A stretch of 64,000 bases of DNA. Origin: JAFGNB01 sp050304135. GTDB lineage: Bacteria; Fibrobacterota; Chitinivibrionia; Chitinivibrionales; Chitinispirillaceae. Within the stretch, counting starts at the first letter, position 1. Every line of letters starts with the position of its first letter. The stretch lies in assembly GCA_050304135.1 (NCBI GenBank), contig JBNLDC010000072.1, forward strand, positions 4,570 to 68,569. Direction: 5' to 3'. Positions 16,049-24,960 of this stretch are shown here, in pieces. Position numbers and translations under genes: made by a program. The notes beneath the pieces are model-generated. The model had not been told where the DNA came from and searched no databases. It was given only the letters and a program-made list of their open reading frames with translations.

Positions 16049-17350
16049 ATGCAGCTTGATAAACAAGCCGTAGCACTCAACGAGACCATACAAACAGCGA
16101 ACCGGGCAGTATATGAACTGTTATCTCAACGCGGAAAGGCGATTTTCTTTCCCAAACTCGGCATCCTGAGTCAATCGGGGGAAGCTGCCGGAAAAAAAAT
16201 CAATGCCACCATCGGCATCGCCCTTGAAGACGACGGCGGCCCCATGGTACTCGACTCTCTCGGCACCCTGGTCCAAACATCCAAAAACGACGGATTCTCC
16301 TATGCACCAAGTCCCGGCCGACCGCAGTTCAGGTCGCTCTGGAAAGAGATGATGGTGAAAAAAAATCCCGGGCTTGCCGGGAAATCATTCAGTCATCCGG
16401 TGGTTACCTGTGCACTTACCCATGGTCTCTCGATGGGAGGCTATCTTTTTATTGATGATGGTGACCGCCTCATCTCTCCTGACCGGTACTGGGAGAACTA
16501 CGATCTGATATTCTCCAACGCCTACAACGGTACGATCAATACGTTCCCGATGTTCAATGATACCAACCGGTTCAATCTGGCGGGACTGCGTGAACAGTTA
16601 CTGGGTACTCCGGCAGGCAAAAAAATAGTGGTGCTTAATTTTCCGAACAACCCCACCGGGTATACCGTCACGCAATCCGAAGCAGCACAACTCCGTGCCC
16701 TGCTTATTGAAGCAGCGGAGGCGGGTAATGCCCTGGTTGTTTTTATTGACGATGCCTACTTTGGTCTTGTGTATGAGGAAGGAATACTGCGGGAATCTAT
16801 CTTCCCCCTGCTGTGTGATGCACATGAGCGTATCCTCGCGGTAAAATTCGACGGTCCCACCAAAGAGGATTACGTGTGGGGATTCAGAGTCGGTTTTATG
16901 ACGTTCGGTATTAAAAACGGCACCCCGGAACTCTATCAGGCACTTGAAGCGAAACTTGCCGGAGCAATCAGAGGAAATATTTCCAACGCTTCCAACATCA
17001 GCCAGGCACTTCTGTTGAGTTCCTACACCAGCCCTTCATATGCTGATGAAAAAAAAGAAAAATATGCAACGCTGGAGCGACGTTTCCGGAAGATAAAGAG
17101 CCTGCTGGCGGCGCATCCCGAATATGAGGAGTACTTCAAACCACTCCCGTACAATTCAGGATACTTTATGTGCATCAGAATTAACTCCGGTAATGCCGAA
17201 GCTGTTCGTAAACAACTGCTTGAAAAGTACAATACCGGTACGATCGCACAGAACGACCTGCTGCGGATCGCTTTTTCGTCTACCCCGCTTCCGCTTATCG
17301 AGACGATGTTCGAAAACTGTTACCAGGCGGCAAAGGAATGCGCCGGATAA
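16049..17350 (+). CDS. PLP-dependent aminotransferase, fold type I
   Basis: A 433-residue class I/II aminotransferase-like protein. NFPNNPTG lies at residues 197-204, FIDDAYFGL at 232-240 contains the Asp that contacts the PLP pyridine nitrogen, and GPTKEDYVWGFRVG holds the likely Schiff-base Lys273 and the following Gly-Phe-Arg. The active-site sequence DGPTKE differs from the common SFSK(x)xxxxGxRxG form but keeps the lysine. It belongs to a subgroup often annotated simply as aminotransferase class I/II. An attenuator-like leader precedes it, and a HAD phosphatase follows after 9 bases. The pair may be an operon for amino acid or cofactor metabolism; the substrate is not clear. The ribosome binding site is GGGAG. 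Confidence 0.85.
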   Translation: MQLDKQAVALNETIQTANRAVYELLSQRGKAIFFPKLGILSQSGEAAGKKINATIGIALEDDGGPMVLDSLGTLVQTSKNDGFSYAPSPGRPQFRSLWKEMMVKKNPGLAGKSFSHPVVTCALTHGLSMGGYLFIDDGDRLISPDRYWENYDLIFSNAYNGTINTFPMFNDTNRFNLAGLREQLLGTPAGKKIVVLNFPNNPTGYTVTQSEAAQLRALLIEAAEAGNALVVFIDDAYFGLVYEEGILRESIFPLLCDAHERILAVKFDGPTKEDYVWGFRVGFMTFGIKNGTPELYQALEAKLAGAIRGNISNASNISQALLLSSYTSPSYADEKKEKYATLERRFRKIKSLLAAHPEYEEYFKPLPYNSGYFMCIRINSGNAEAVRKQLLEKYNTGTIAQNDLLRIAFSSTPLPLIETMFENCYQAAKECAG

Positions 17351-17359
17351 TATCCGCTT

Positions 17360-18046
17360 ATGCGACCCTTCGATAGCACGTCGATCAGGGGGATCATTTT
17401 TGATCTCGACGGTACGCTGTACCGTATGGAGTTCTTTTTTCAGCCGCTGATGTTTTTCAGTATGCTCCCCCGCCCGCTGCGTCTGCTGCGTTTTCTCTCC
17501 GAACGCTCAAAACTTGCCGGGACCGATTTCGGTACCGGCGAAAAATTGCTTGCAATACTCTGTACCAACCTTTCCGCGACTCTGCACATCTCCCCTGAAG
17601 CAACCCGGAACTGGATTGAACGTCGGTTTTATCCTGCATTTATTGCAGCGATGCGCTTCCAGCGACGGGGACGCCCGGGTTTGGTCGCACTGTTGGACAA
17701 GCTTCGCGGGCAGGGAACAAAGCTTGCGGTACTCTCCGACTATGATACCGTTGAAGAACGGTTGCGTATGTTGCGTATTCCACCGGACTGTTTTGATCAT
17801 CTGTCATCGTGTGAATCTGCGGGAGCCCTGAAACCGGCGGTACGACCATTTCTGGAAATTGCCCGATACTGGAATATCCCCGCGGAACAGGTACTGGTTG
17901 TCGGCGACCGTGAAGACACCGACGGCAAAGCGGCACGCAGTGCAGGTATGCAGTTTCTTCAGATAGTTGACGGGAGAAAACATCGACCGGTTTCGGATAC
18001 CGTTGTACCATGGCCGGTATTGCGTGACCGGTTATTGACTCGCTGA
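17360..18046 (+). CDS. HAD superfamily hydrolase
   Basis: A 228-residue haloacid dehalogenase-type phosphatase. Motif I is FDLDGT with nucleophile Asp15 and acid/base Asp17, motif II is LAVLSDYD, the motif III lysine is in GALKPAVRPF, and motif IV is VVGDREDTDGKAA. A helical cap of the C1 type lies between motifs I and II (about residues 25-110). The set is typical of phosphoglycolate phosphatase-like enzymes that act on small phosphorylated metabolites. It starts 9 bases after the aminotransferase stop, so the two are surely cotranscribed and possibly act in sequence. The true substrate cannot be deduced. Confidence 0.88.
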   Translation: MRPFDSTSIRGIIFDLDGTLYRMEFFFQPLMFFSMLPRPLRLLRFLSERSKLAGTDFGTGEKLLAILCTNLSATLHISPEATRNWIERRFYPAFIAAMRFQRRGRPGLVALLDKLRGQGTKLAVLSDYDTVEERLRMLRIPPDCFDHLSSCESAGALKPAVRPFLEIARYWNIPAEQVLVVGDREDTDGKAARSAGMQFLQIVDGRKHRPVSDTVVPWPVLRDRLLTR

Positions 18047-18156
18047 GAGGTTGTCACTCAGAAACCAATCTGCAGGTCGAGTATATATTTCCGGAGAGTT
18101 ACCGCGGTACCTTTGGTAATTGTTGATTCTCGTTGACGCTTCCCCCGCCCACACAC

Positions 18157-19863
18157 TCACTCCCCGAAAAACTCCGCACCCATTTTCTGTTCCAGTGCAT
18201 CAGAGGAGAGCGACGGGATAATACTCGGTAATGATCCCGGATAGATGGAAAAACGTTTAACGGAATCACGAATGGTGAGATCGTAAAAATCATAAAAGCG
18301 CAACGTTTCACCGTTCGGTTCAGGTTCCCGTGCGTAAAACAGTATGGTACCTTTATCTCCCGCCGCATGCAGGCGCAGGCCATAAATGGCAGTTTGTACT
18401 TTTTTCTGAAGAAAATCGGTGACACTGTTCGCTGCGTGGCCCCCCCTGCCGGAGTTTCCAATCATCTGCAGCGAGAGCAGCTTGAACCGGTGGAGCAGTT
18501 CCATCGCAGGGATGAGGCTTATAATCCGAAAGGACTGACGACTGTTCACCAGGGATTTTTCAATGTCGTGCCTGGAGGAAACCACCGCATCGAGCAGAAT
18601 CATCGGTGGTTGCGAGGTGTAGTCGATGGTGAGCGATGCGGGAAACCTGATGGAAGGTAATTTACTCACTTCGTTTTCAAGGCTGTCCCACGCGAGGTGC
18701 AGCAGTTGCTCCGTTGCTCCGGAAACGCCTTTAATCGTCAGCACAATGTTACTGAAGCCTCCGTTGCCGAATCGTGGATACGCCCGGTTGAACGCAAGTT
18801 CCGTCTCGACTTCAGTACGGAGTTGCCGGAGCGCCGCTTTTGCCTCTTCAATTCGTACCAACCTCCGGCGGGAGCGGGAGCGGTAGCGACGTGAGGAATA
18901 TTTCCGTACATATTCTTCAAGTACCTCGATCCGTTTGGATTGCATGGCGTAGTCAAAAGCAGCTTCAATCGAATCGGCGGTGGACATTTTTTTTCCGGGA
19001 GGAAGTGCGCTAACCGGTTGTTCCGTATCGGTCCCTTCCCTGCCTTCCATGGCGAGTCGTGCGCGCTGACACCACTCCCGGTCAACCTGATAGTAGTCGC
19101 AGTCGTCAACAAACTGCCGCAGGGATACCGCATCACCCTTATCAACCGCTCTATTGTAGTAAAACCGGTTTTTGAAGGTAAAATCCGCTTTGCGGTCCTC
19201 GTACGAAATCTCGATCAATGAATCGAGAGATCGGAGTTTCCTGTCGATATGCCGCAGTGAATACCGCAACCCGCTCCGGTGGTTCGGATAGGCATTCAGT
19301 AGACTATCCATAGAGGTTTGCAGATAGGTTTTTGCCGTCTGTACCTCCCGGCGGGACATTTTTGACAAAGCGAACTCATCGGCAGGCAGACGCTCCGCAT
19401 ACCGGGTAAGTGAGGAAACAACCGGGATCATTCCTTCCAGAAAATCACACGAGGCAATTACCCTTCGGATCGAATCAGAATGTACTTTCCGGTTTTTGCG
19501 GTAGCGGGTGTTGTATTTTTCGTATTGGTACCAGTTGGCCGAAATACCCTGCAGCTCCTGTACGACCTCCCGGTAATGCTCCGCGGCATACTGTTTAGCG
19601 GAGCGTTGCCATGCTTTCTCCACGAGTGCAATGACCGAATCGGCCTGTCGCCGTTCCCGCCTCGCACGACGAATGAGAAAAAAAGCCCCGACTCCCGCCC
19701 CTGCCACTGCACCAATAGTCAGAATTGCCGCAACAGGGGAACTCTTTTTCTGTTCAGGTTCGACCGGTACGCTCCCCGGGGGGAGGTCGGTCTGCAGTGA
19801 TTCACTGATAGCCGAGCCGATCAGAAAGACAATGAGGAATCCGGTAAGGAAGTAACGTGGCAT
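18157..19863 (-). CDS. Membrane-anchored periplasmic protein of unknown function
   Basis: A 568-residue protein I do not recognise. It begins with a signal peptide or first membrane segment (residues 1-20), then a Pro-rich stretch and a second hydrophobic helix (VAAILTIGAVAGAGVGAFFLI, about 44-64) followed by an Arg-rich stop-transfer sequence. The rest is mainly helical, with many Tyr, Arg and Ser residues (for example YEKYNTRYRKNRKVHSD and a run RRYRSRSRRRL near 325). The C-terminal 200 residues appear mixed alpha/beta (IVLTIKGVSGATEQLL, LTIDYTSQPPMILLDA). With two N-terminal hydrophobic helices, the large domain could be periplasmic or cytoplasmic. It stands alone between corrupted repeats and has no obvious operon partner. 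Confidence 0.65.
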   Translation of the reverse strand: MPRYFLTGFLIVFLIGSAISESLQTDLPPGSVPVEPEQKKSSPVAAILTIGAVAGAGVGAFFLIRRARRERRQADSVIALVEKAWQRSAKQYAAEHYREVVQELQGISANWYQYEKYNTRYRKNRKVHSDSIRRVIASCDFLEGMIPVVSSLTRYAERLPADEFALSKMSRREVQTAKTYLQTSMDSLLNAYPNHRSGLRYSLRHIDRKLRSLDSLIEISYEDRKADFTFKNRFYYNRAVDKGDAVSLRQFVDDCDYYQVDREWCQRARLAMEGREGTDTEQPVSALPPGKKMSTADSIEAAFDYAMQSKRIEVLEEYVRKYSSRRYRSRSRRRLVRIEEAKAALRQLRTEVETELAFNRAYPRFGNGGFSNIVLTIKGVSGATEQLLHLAWDSLENEVSKLPSIRFPASLTIDYTSQPPMILLDAVVSSRHDIEKSLVNSRQSFRIISLIPAMELLHRFKLLSLQMIGNSGRGGHAANSVTDFLQKKVQTAIYGLRLHAAGDKGTILFYAREPEPNGETLRFYDFYDLTIRDSVKRFSIYPGSLPSIIPSLSSDALEQKMGAEFFGE

Positions 19864-19890
19864 GTAGCAGCAACCGTATTCAGTTTGTAG

Positions 19891-19982
19891 CTGTCATCCC
19901 TGCGAAGGCCGGGATCCAGCAGAAATGGTTCCTAACGCAGTTAGCTGTTTCGGGCCCCGGCCTTCGCCGGGGCAACGTTAGG
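19891..19982. repeat. REP-like composite palindrome between proS and the unknown membrane protein gene
   Basis: The stretch starts CTGTCATCCCTGCGAAGGCC, a widespread intergenic repeat type whose spurious translation reads WIPAFAGMT. It contains a strong hairpin, GCCCCGGC-CTTC-GCCGGGGC at 19954-19973. An outer arm CCTAACG (19931-19937) pairs with CGTTAGG (19976-19982) around that hairpin. It lies just downstream of proS on the minus strand and may also stop proS transcription. Confidence 0.7.
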
Positions 19983-20021
19983 CAGTATAGAGTGCAAGAA
20001 TTTATAAACCGGCTCCATCGA

Positions 20022-21545
20022 TCAGTATGATTTCGCCAGAATAACCCGTTGCTTCGACGGCTCACCGGTTATCACACACCTTCCCGCTTCGGGAGTCTCC
20101 CCGATCGGAATACAACGGATCGTGACATTGAGATCATTTTTGAGCGTTTTCTCAACTTCGGGTGATCCGTTCCAGTGACAGCGCGCGAAACCTCCGTGCA
20201 CTTCAGGTTTGTTTTTATTTGCAGGAGTAAAAAAGGCGTACAGTTCCTCTTTTGAGTCGATATCCCGCGTATTCGCATTGCGGAATGCAGATGCCCGTTC
20301 AAAGAGGCCGTTCTGGATTTCGTCAAGCAGTCCGGTGATTCCAGCCACGAATTCATCGGTCCCCTGGCTGTACCGTTCTTTGCGTCCCCGGTCACGGCGC
20401 CCAACGAACACGCCACCCGCCGCCATATCCCGTGGCCCGATCTCGCAGTACACCGGCACCCCTTTTTTGATCCACGACCAGACCTTCTCTCCCCCGCGTC
20501 CTTCCCGCTTATCAACAATTACCCCGAGTGTTCTGCCCCAGTAGGTGATCTCCCGCAACCGGGTGGCGATACTGTCGCAATATTCCATAACAGCACTGTC
20601 TTCATCGTTGCCGTGCACCACCGGGAGGATAACGATATGCGAAGGTGCAAGCCGGGGAGGAACGACCATACCGTCATCATCGGCATGGGTCATGATCATA
20701 CCGCCGATAAGGCGGGTCGACACCCCCCACGAGGTGGTCCATGCGAACTCCTCTTTACCGGTGGAATCGAGAAATTTTATCTCCGATGCCTTTGAAAAAT
20801 TCTGCCCGAGAAAATGCGACGTTCCCGCCTGCAGTGCCTTGCGGTCCTGCATCATTGCCTCAATGCAATAGGTGGAAACCGCTCCGGGAAACCGTTCACT
20901 CTCCGTTTTCTCGCCTTTTATCACCGGCATCGCCATGTAGTTTTCCGCGAAGTCAGCATAGACGTCAAGCATCTGCATCGTTTCCTGCACGGCATCATCA
21001 GCAGTGGCATGCACCGTATGCCCCTCCTGCCACAAAAACTCCGCGGTCCGCAGAAACAAGCGGGTACGCATTTCCCAGCGCACCACATTAGCCCACTGGT
21101 TAATAAGCAGCGGCAGATCCCGGTACGACTGCACCCATTTTGCAAACATCGCTCCGATAATGGTTTCAGACGTCGGACGGACAATATACGGTTCTTCCAG
21201 CTCACCAACCGGAATCAGGTTGCCATTGGCGTCGGCTTCGAGCCGGTGATGGGTAACAACCGCACACTCCTTGGCAAACCCCTCAACGTGCGCGGCCTCT
21301 TTCTCGAGAAAACTTTTCGGAATGAAGATGGGAAAATAGGCGTTCTGATGGCCGGTTGCCTTGAACTTGCCATCGAGTACCCGCTGAATATTCTCCCAGA
21401 GGCTGTATCCCCACGGCTTGATGACCATGCAACCACGCACCGGCGAGTTCTCCGCCAGATCGGCTGCTTTGATGACCTGCTGATACCATTCGGGGTAGTC
21501 TTCACTGCGGGTGGGTGATATCGCTGTTTTCTGCTTGGTAGCCAT
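20022..21545 (-). CDS. proS: Prolyl-tRNA synthetase, archaeal/eukaryotic-like type (ProS type 3)
   Basis: A 507-residue class II aminoacyl-tRNA synthetase that charges tRNA-Pro with proline. The layout is that of the short type 3 enzyme: a class II core with VRGCMVIKPWGYSLWENIQ, then IVRPTSETIIGAMFAKWVQS (motif 2 region starting RWEMRTRLFLRT), then the motif 3 region near GMIMTHADDDGMVVPPRLAP. An anticodon-binding domain follows (ILPVVHGND onward), and the Zn-associated C-terminal domain ends with the characteristic AKSY, Tyr last. The insertion (INS) editing domain of the common bacterial long form is absent. Many anaerobes and some Bacteroidota use this form. It is a single-gene unit. Confidence 0.97.
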   Translation of the reverse strand: MATKQKTAISPTRSEDYPEWYQQVIKAADLAENSPVRGCMVIKPWGYSLWENIQRVLDGKFKATGHQNAYFPIFIPKSFLEKEAAHVEGFAKECAVVTHHRLEADANGNLIPVGELEEPYIVRPTSETIIGAMFAKWVQSYRDLPLLINQWANVVRWEMRTRLFLRTAEFLWQEGHTVHATADDAVQETMQMLDVYADFAENYMAMPVIKGEKTESERFPGAVSTYCIEAMMQDRKALQAGTSHFLGQNFSKASEIKFLDSTGKEEFAWTTSWGVSTRLIGGMIMTHADDDGMVVPPRLAPSHIVILPVVHGNDEDSAVMEYCDSIATRLREITYWGRTLGVIVDKREGRGGEKVWSWIKKGVPVYCEIGPRDMAAGGVFVGRRDRGRKERYSQGTDEFVAGITGLLDEIQNGLFERASAFRNANTRDIDSKEELYAFFTPANKNKPEVHGGFARCHWNGSPEVEKTLKNDLNVTIRCIPIGETPEAGRCVITGEPSKQRVILAKSY

Positions 21546-22103
21546 AGGAACCTTTCACCTGGTGAATCATTTAAATCTCCGGCCCCTTTATGGTGGCCCT
21601 TGTCGCGCGCCCTGATCACGGTTTGTGCTCATCCCCATCAAGAGGTGAACCCTGCTTAATTAAACCGGATGCTTCGACGGGAACGGTGGTGACTGAACTG
21701 CCGGATCAGATACCGGAGAAACAACCTGTTGAAAATAGTAACTACTCAGGTATTCCGGGGCAATGTTTTCAATACGCTCGTGGTGAGCTAGTCGAACCAT
21801 GAACCCGTTTTCATGTCCGCATTATCCTTCGACAGGTGGTACACTGAGCCTATCGAATGTGCTCAGGATGAGCGGAATCAACTGAGTAATTACTGAAAAT
21901 AATTCATTTGAAGTCGGTTTGGTGCTTTTTTAAACTGACACGGGTCACCCGATACTCGATTACGGAACGAACACGGTCCTTTTTGGGGACAGGCTCTGTC
22001 ATATGCCCTGCCCGGGTTGGTTTCACCCGCCGCGGTATGCTATTTTGGGGTACCCCAAGCCTTTGCGTCCGCGAGGCAGGCCCCTCTCTTCGGGAGTAGC
22101 AGC
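21546..22103. other. Intergenic region between proS and corA with degenerate repeats
   Basis: About 560 bases between divergent genes. It includes a REP-like inverted pair (listed at 21766-21882) and a GC-rich stretch just before corA that could fold. The 70- and 74-codon frames here look like products of the repeat (for example RGELVEP) and are not called. No M-box-type Mg riboswitch was recognised before corA. Confidence 0.55.
21766..21882. repeat. Degenerate REP-like inverted repeat
   Basis: The arms GGTGAGCTAGTCGAACCATGAA (near 21781) and CCTTCGACAGGTGGTACACTGAGCC with TGCTCAGGATGAGCGG (to about 21882) resemble a widespread intergenic repeat. Its spurious translation gives GELVEP-type peptides. 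The copy is imperfect and probably decayed. Confidence 0.45.
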
Positions 22104-23162
22104 ATGAAAGATAAAGTCGAACGATCAAAAAAAACAGGCCTGCCCCCCGGAAGTCTTATCCCGGTCGACGAAGAACAGCCGAAAGCCCCCCGCATTACCA
22201 CCTTCGAGTACGATGAACACCAGTGTTCCGAGCAGGAAAGTCAGGGTATCGATTACAAAGCGACCGCCGCCACCTCAAAGGTCGTATGGATCAATATTGA
22301 CGGTCTCTCCGACACCAGGCTGCTCGAACAGATCGGAATCGGATTCGACATTCACAATCTTACTCTCGAGGATATTCTTACCGTTGATCAGCGACCGAAG
22401 ATTGAAAATCACGAGGACTATCTTTACATAGTACTGAAAATGATTCACTGGGACACCGATCGGGCAGACATGGATGTTGAGCAGATAAGCCTCCTGCTGC
22501 TGCGGAATGTGGTATTGTCGTTTCAGGAGAAACCGGGAGATGTTTTTGACCCGCTGCGCGAACGGCTTCGGCGGGGTACCGGCCGCACCCGCAGGGAGGA
22601 ATCGGATTACATCGTCTACTCTCTGATGGACGCGATCGTCGATAATTACTTCAACGTGATGGATCGGCTGCGCCAGGAAATCGAACTGATCGAAGAGGAG
22701 GTAATTGACGAACCGGAAACATCAACCTCGGTTGCCATTCACCGGATGCGCAACCAGGTGGCAATGCTCCGGCGGTCCATCTGGCCGCTCCGTGAGGTAT
22801 TGGGTACCATTCTCCGGTCGGAATCTGAACTGATCAGACCGCACACCCTCCCCTACTTCAGGGATCTGTATGATCATACCGTCAAAGTAATCGAAACATT
22901 GGAGATGTTCCGCGACAATCTGGCCGGACTGCTCGACATCTATCTCTCTTCAGTCAGCAATAAAATGAACGAGGTCATGAAAGTCCTTACCATGATCTCG
23001 ACGGTGTTCATTCCACTAAGTTTTCTGGCGGGGCTCTACGGAATGAATTTCAGGTATATGCCTGAACTGGATCATCGCTGGGGATACCCGGTGCTTCTTC
23101 TGGTGATGGCACTGCTGGTGATCTTTTTTCTGCTGTTTTTCAAACGGAAGAAATGGCTATAG
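22104..23162 (+). CDS. corA: Magnesium/cobalt transporter CorA
   Basis: A 352-residue CorA-family divalent cation channel of normal length. The N-terminal cytoplasmic domain contains TTFEYDEHQC and LEDILTVDQRPKIE (the conserved funnel region), and a long helix with RLRQEIELIEEEV leads to the pore. The first transmembrane segment ends with the signature GMN (residues 313-315, in GLYGMNF), and a second one near the C-terminus ends in FKRKKWL. It moves Mg2+ (and Co2+) into the cell as a pentamer. The start at 22104 has GGGAG about 8 bases upstream and is chosen over a frame opening at 22017. It is a single gene followed by a hairpin at 23178-23226. Confidence 0.95.
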   Translation: MKDKVERSKKTGLPPGSLIPVDEEQPKAPRITTFEYDEHQCSEQESQGIDYKATAATSKVVWINIDGLSDTRLLEQIGIGFDIHNLTLEDILTVDQRPKIENHEDYLYIVLKMIHWDTDRADMDVEQISLLLLRNVVLSFQEKPGDVFDPLRERLRRGTGRTRREESDYIVYSLMDAIVDNYFNVMDRLRQEIELIEEEVIDEPETSTSVAIHRMRNQVAMLRRSIWPLREVLGTILRSESELIRPHTLPYFRDLYDHTVKVIETLEMFRDNLAGLLDIYLSSVSNKMNEVMKVLTMISTVFIPLSFLAGLYGMNFRYMPELDHRWGYPVLLLVMALLVIFFLLFFKRKKWL

Positions 23163-23177
23163 ATTTCCCAAAAAAAA

Positions 23178-23226
23178 TTACCGGCCTCACCACCTCCCCC
23201 TGAGGGGCAGCGGCAAAAGCCGGTAA
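23178..23226 (+). terminator. Probable transcript-end hairpin after corA
   Basis: TTACCGGC at 23178-23185 pairs with GCCGGTAA at 23219-23226, closing a loop that has its own C-rich and G-rich arms. It starts 16 bases after the corA stop. An A-run lies before it and there is no T-run after it on the plus strand, so on the minus strand it could serve the convergent lipoprotein gene. Confidence 0.45.
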
Positions 23227-23396
23227 CCGGTCCAGGTTACGCACCAACCTTAAAGACCTTTATTCACTAACCCTTGTCCCGGATATTTTATGAATAATGC
23301 CTCCTTTCTCCGGTCGAATCAGTGACCGGAAGAACCCACAAACTGCGCGCGGATGAGTACATTTATTATTGCTGACGAAAGACCGATTGTATCCGG

Positions 23397-24086
23397 CTAC
23401 CGTAGCGACTTCATAATTACGATATCATCCACCCAAAGCCGAAATTCACTGTTGTCACCTTTTTTTACTTCAATCCTGAATTCCGCCACCCGTTCCCAGT
23501 CAAAAACATTATCGACCTCCCGTTGTTCCTTATCGTCCCAGTAAGCGCCCCGTTCACCGAATTTTTCGAGAGGTATGGAGATAAGGGTCCAATCGGTGGT
23601 AACCACTCCAAACCAGCCGATCTCAAGACGAACCACCGTTTTTTGCCGGTCGTTTTTCTCTTCATCCACCAGAGCGACCCATGCCTTCTCATTCCCCTTC
23701 GCCCCCTTCACCCAGAATTGCAGTGCCCCTTTATGATAGAGGGATTTGAGATTATAGACACGTTCATTAAGACAGATTGATCCACCGCTGTAATCGTCAG
23801 GATCAAGATCAAACTGAAGTGCATATTTTCCTGTATGTGCATTACCCCTGACTACCGATACCGATGACGATGCAGGGTAGGAATAATTAAATCCGTTATG
23901 AGCGCATGTCTCGTTGAAAAACCAGTCAAAAACATCAGAGCGTTGCTCTGCTGCTCCGACGTTCTTCTGAAAAAAAGGTATTTTGAAGCTGTATGCGGAG
24001 CAGGATATCAGAAGAAGTCCGAAGCAGAATCCTGCAAAAACCGGATGCAACCCTCCACCTGCCTTTTGTGTATTAAAGTTACGCAT
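23397..24086 (-). CDS. Secreted lipoprotein with CBM11/CIA30-like domain
   Basis: A 229-residue predicted lipoprotein. The start at 24086 has GAGGGAG about 9 bases upstream. The signal peptide ends in a lipobox, LLISC (Cys near 30). The mature part has a galactose-binding-like beta-sandwich typical of the CBM11/CIA30 group: YALQFDLDPDDYSGG, GALQFWVKGAKGNEKAWVAL, then TDWTLISIPLEKFGERGAYW and FRIEVKKGDNSEFRLWVDDI. The module FGERGAYWDDKEQREV recurs nearly unchanged in the large glycosidase lipoprotein at 52770-55352, so the two are related. It probably binds polysaccharide at the cell surface; no catalytic domain is present. It lies near the TIGR02147 and AraC regulator genes on the same strand. 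Confidence 0.72.
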   Translation of the reverse strand: MRNFNTQKAGGGLHPVFAGFCFGLLLISCSAYSFKIPFFQKNVGAAEQRSDVFDWFFNETCAHNGFNYSYPASSSVSVVRGNAHTGKYALQFDLDPDDYSGGSICLNERVYNLKSLYHKGALQFWVKGAKGNEKAWVALVDEEKNDRQKTVVRLEIGWFGVVTTDWTLISIPLEKFGERGAYWDDKEQREVDNVFDWERVAEFRIEVKKGDNSEFRLWVDDIVIMKSLR

Positions 24087-24570
24087 TGCCGTGCACTCCC
24101 TCTTCTGCCTGTCTCTAAAAATCAATATACCCATCAACGTTCTTCCATTATTGTCTGAAACCGCTTAAAATCGCAACATTTACATATCAAGTAAAATGTT
24201 AAGTCATTTATGAATGCCATTATGAGGAATACTGCCTGAAAAATGAACCATATCTGTTATGAGAATATATTTTCCCGACTGGATTCTCTCCACCCTTCCC
24301 CCACCTTTCCCTCCCGGTTTATGCAAAAAACGGACATTCGTATCCTGTGCTCCCTGAGTATTTCCGCATTGATAAAATCTTTCACATTTTAATCGTTCTG
24401 AATACCTCTGCTGTTTAAAAATATGAAGATTTACCAGGGTGAGTGAAAAGAAACCGGCATGAGGAACCGGTATCTTTATAACAGTGCTAAAAAGGACAAC
24501 ACACTGTATCCTGAACTTCCGGATAGTGAGGGTGATCAGGAAAACCGTACCCGCCGTAAAGGAGAAACAT
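24087..24570. other. AT-rich non-coding region upstream of the CBM-like lipoprotein gene
   Basis: About 480 bases between the lipoprotein start (minus) and the small plus-strand frame at 24571. It is AT-rich and probably holds promoters in both directions. A 147-codon minus frame here has a poor start and low-complexity composition and I do not call it. Nothing else was recognised. Confidence 0.5.
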
Positions 24571-24960
24571 ATGAGGATGTATTCCGGAATACTGCTTGCA
24601 GCTACCTGCCTATTGATAACCTTTCCGGTGATGGGGCAAACCATCATTTCCGGAAAAACAGCAGCAGAAACGGTGAAAGGTGAAATAACCAGTCAACGGA
24701 AAACAAGCCAACCGTTGCTGTTACCGCTCTTCGGGGAGACGGGTAAGGGGGAAGAACTGAATATTCATTGCATACAACCGGTCAGTTTCGGGTGTGCCCG
24801 CTCCGGCGATATGGACGATTTCCTGACACACTTCGTTGATTTTCTTTTCGATAGCCGCAGCAGTATCCCTGTTCATTCCGAGAACCGCTACCTTGAACAA
24901 CCGGTAGAGCGGATCGGTTGCGGGAATAATGGATTTGCCCAGATCAAGAAAACGGCATAA
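24571..24960 (+). pseudogene. Probable truncated secreted-protein gene (signal peptide without mature domain)
   Basis: AAAGGAG with ideal spacing precedes an ATG at 24571, and the first 23 residues (MRMYSGILLAATCLLITFPV...) form a good signal peptide ending VMGQ. About 25 residues later the frame runs into DNA that is antisense to the TIGR02147 gene, and it ends at 24960 with no family resemblance. The most likely reading is that the 5' end of a secreted-protein gene survived while its body was lost by deletion or replacement. A real 129-residue protein overlapping the opposite gene cannot be excluded. Confidence 0.4.

Noticed and set aside
21590..21802. A 70-codon frame ending RGELVEP
   Set aside because: The wording is typical of spurious translation of a widespread intergenic repeat.
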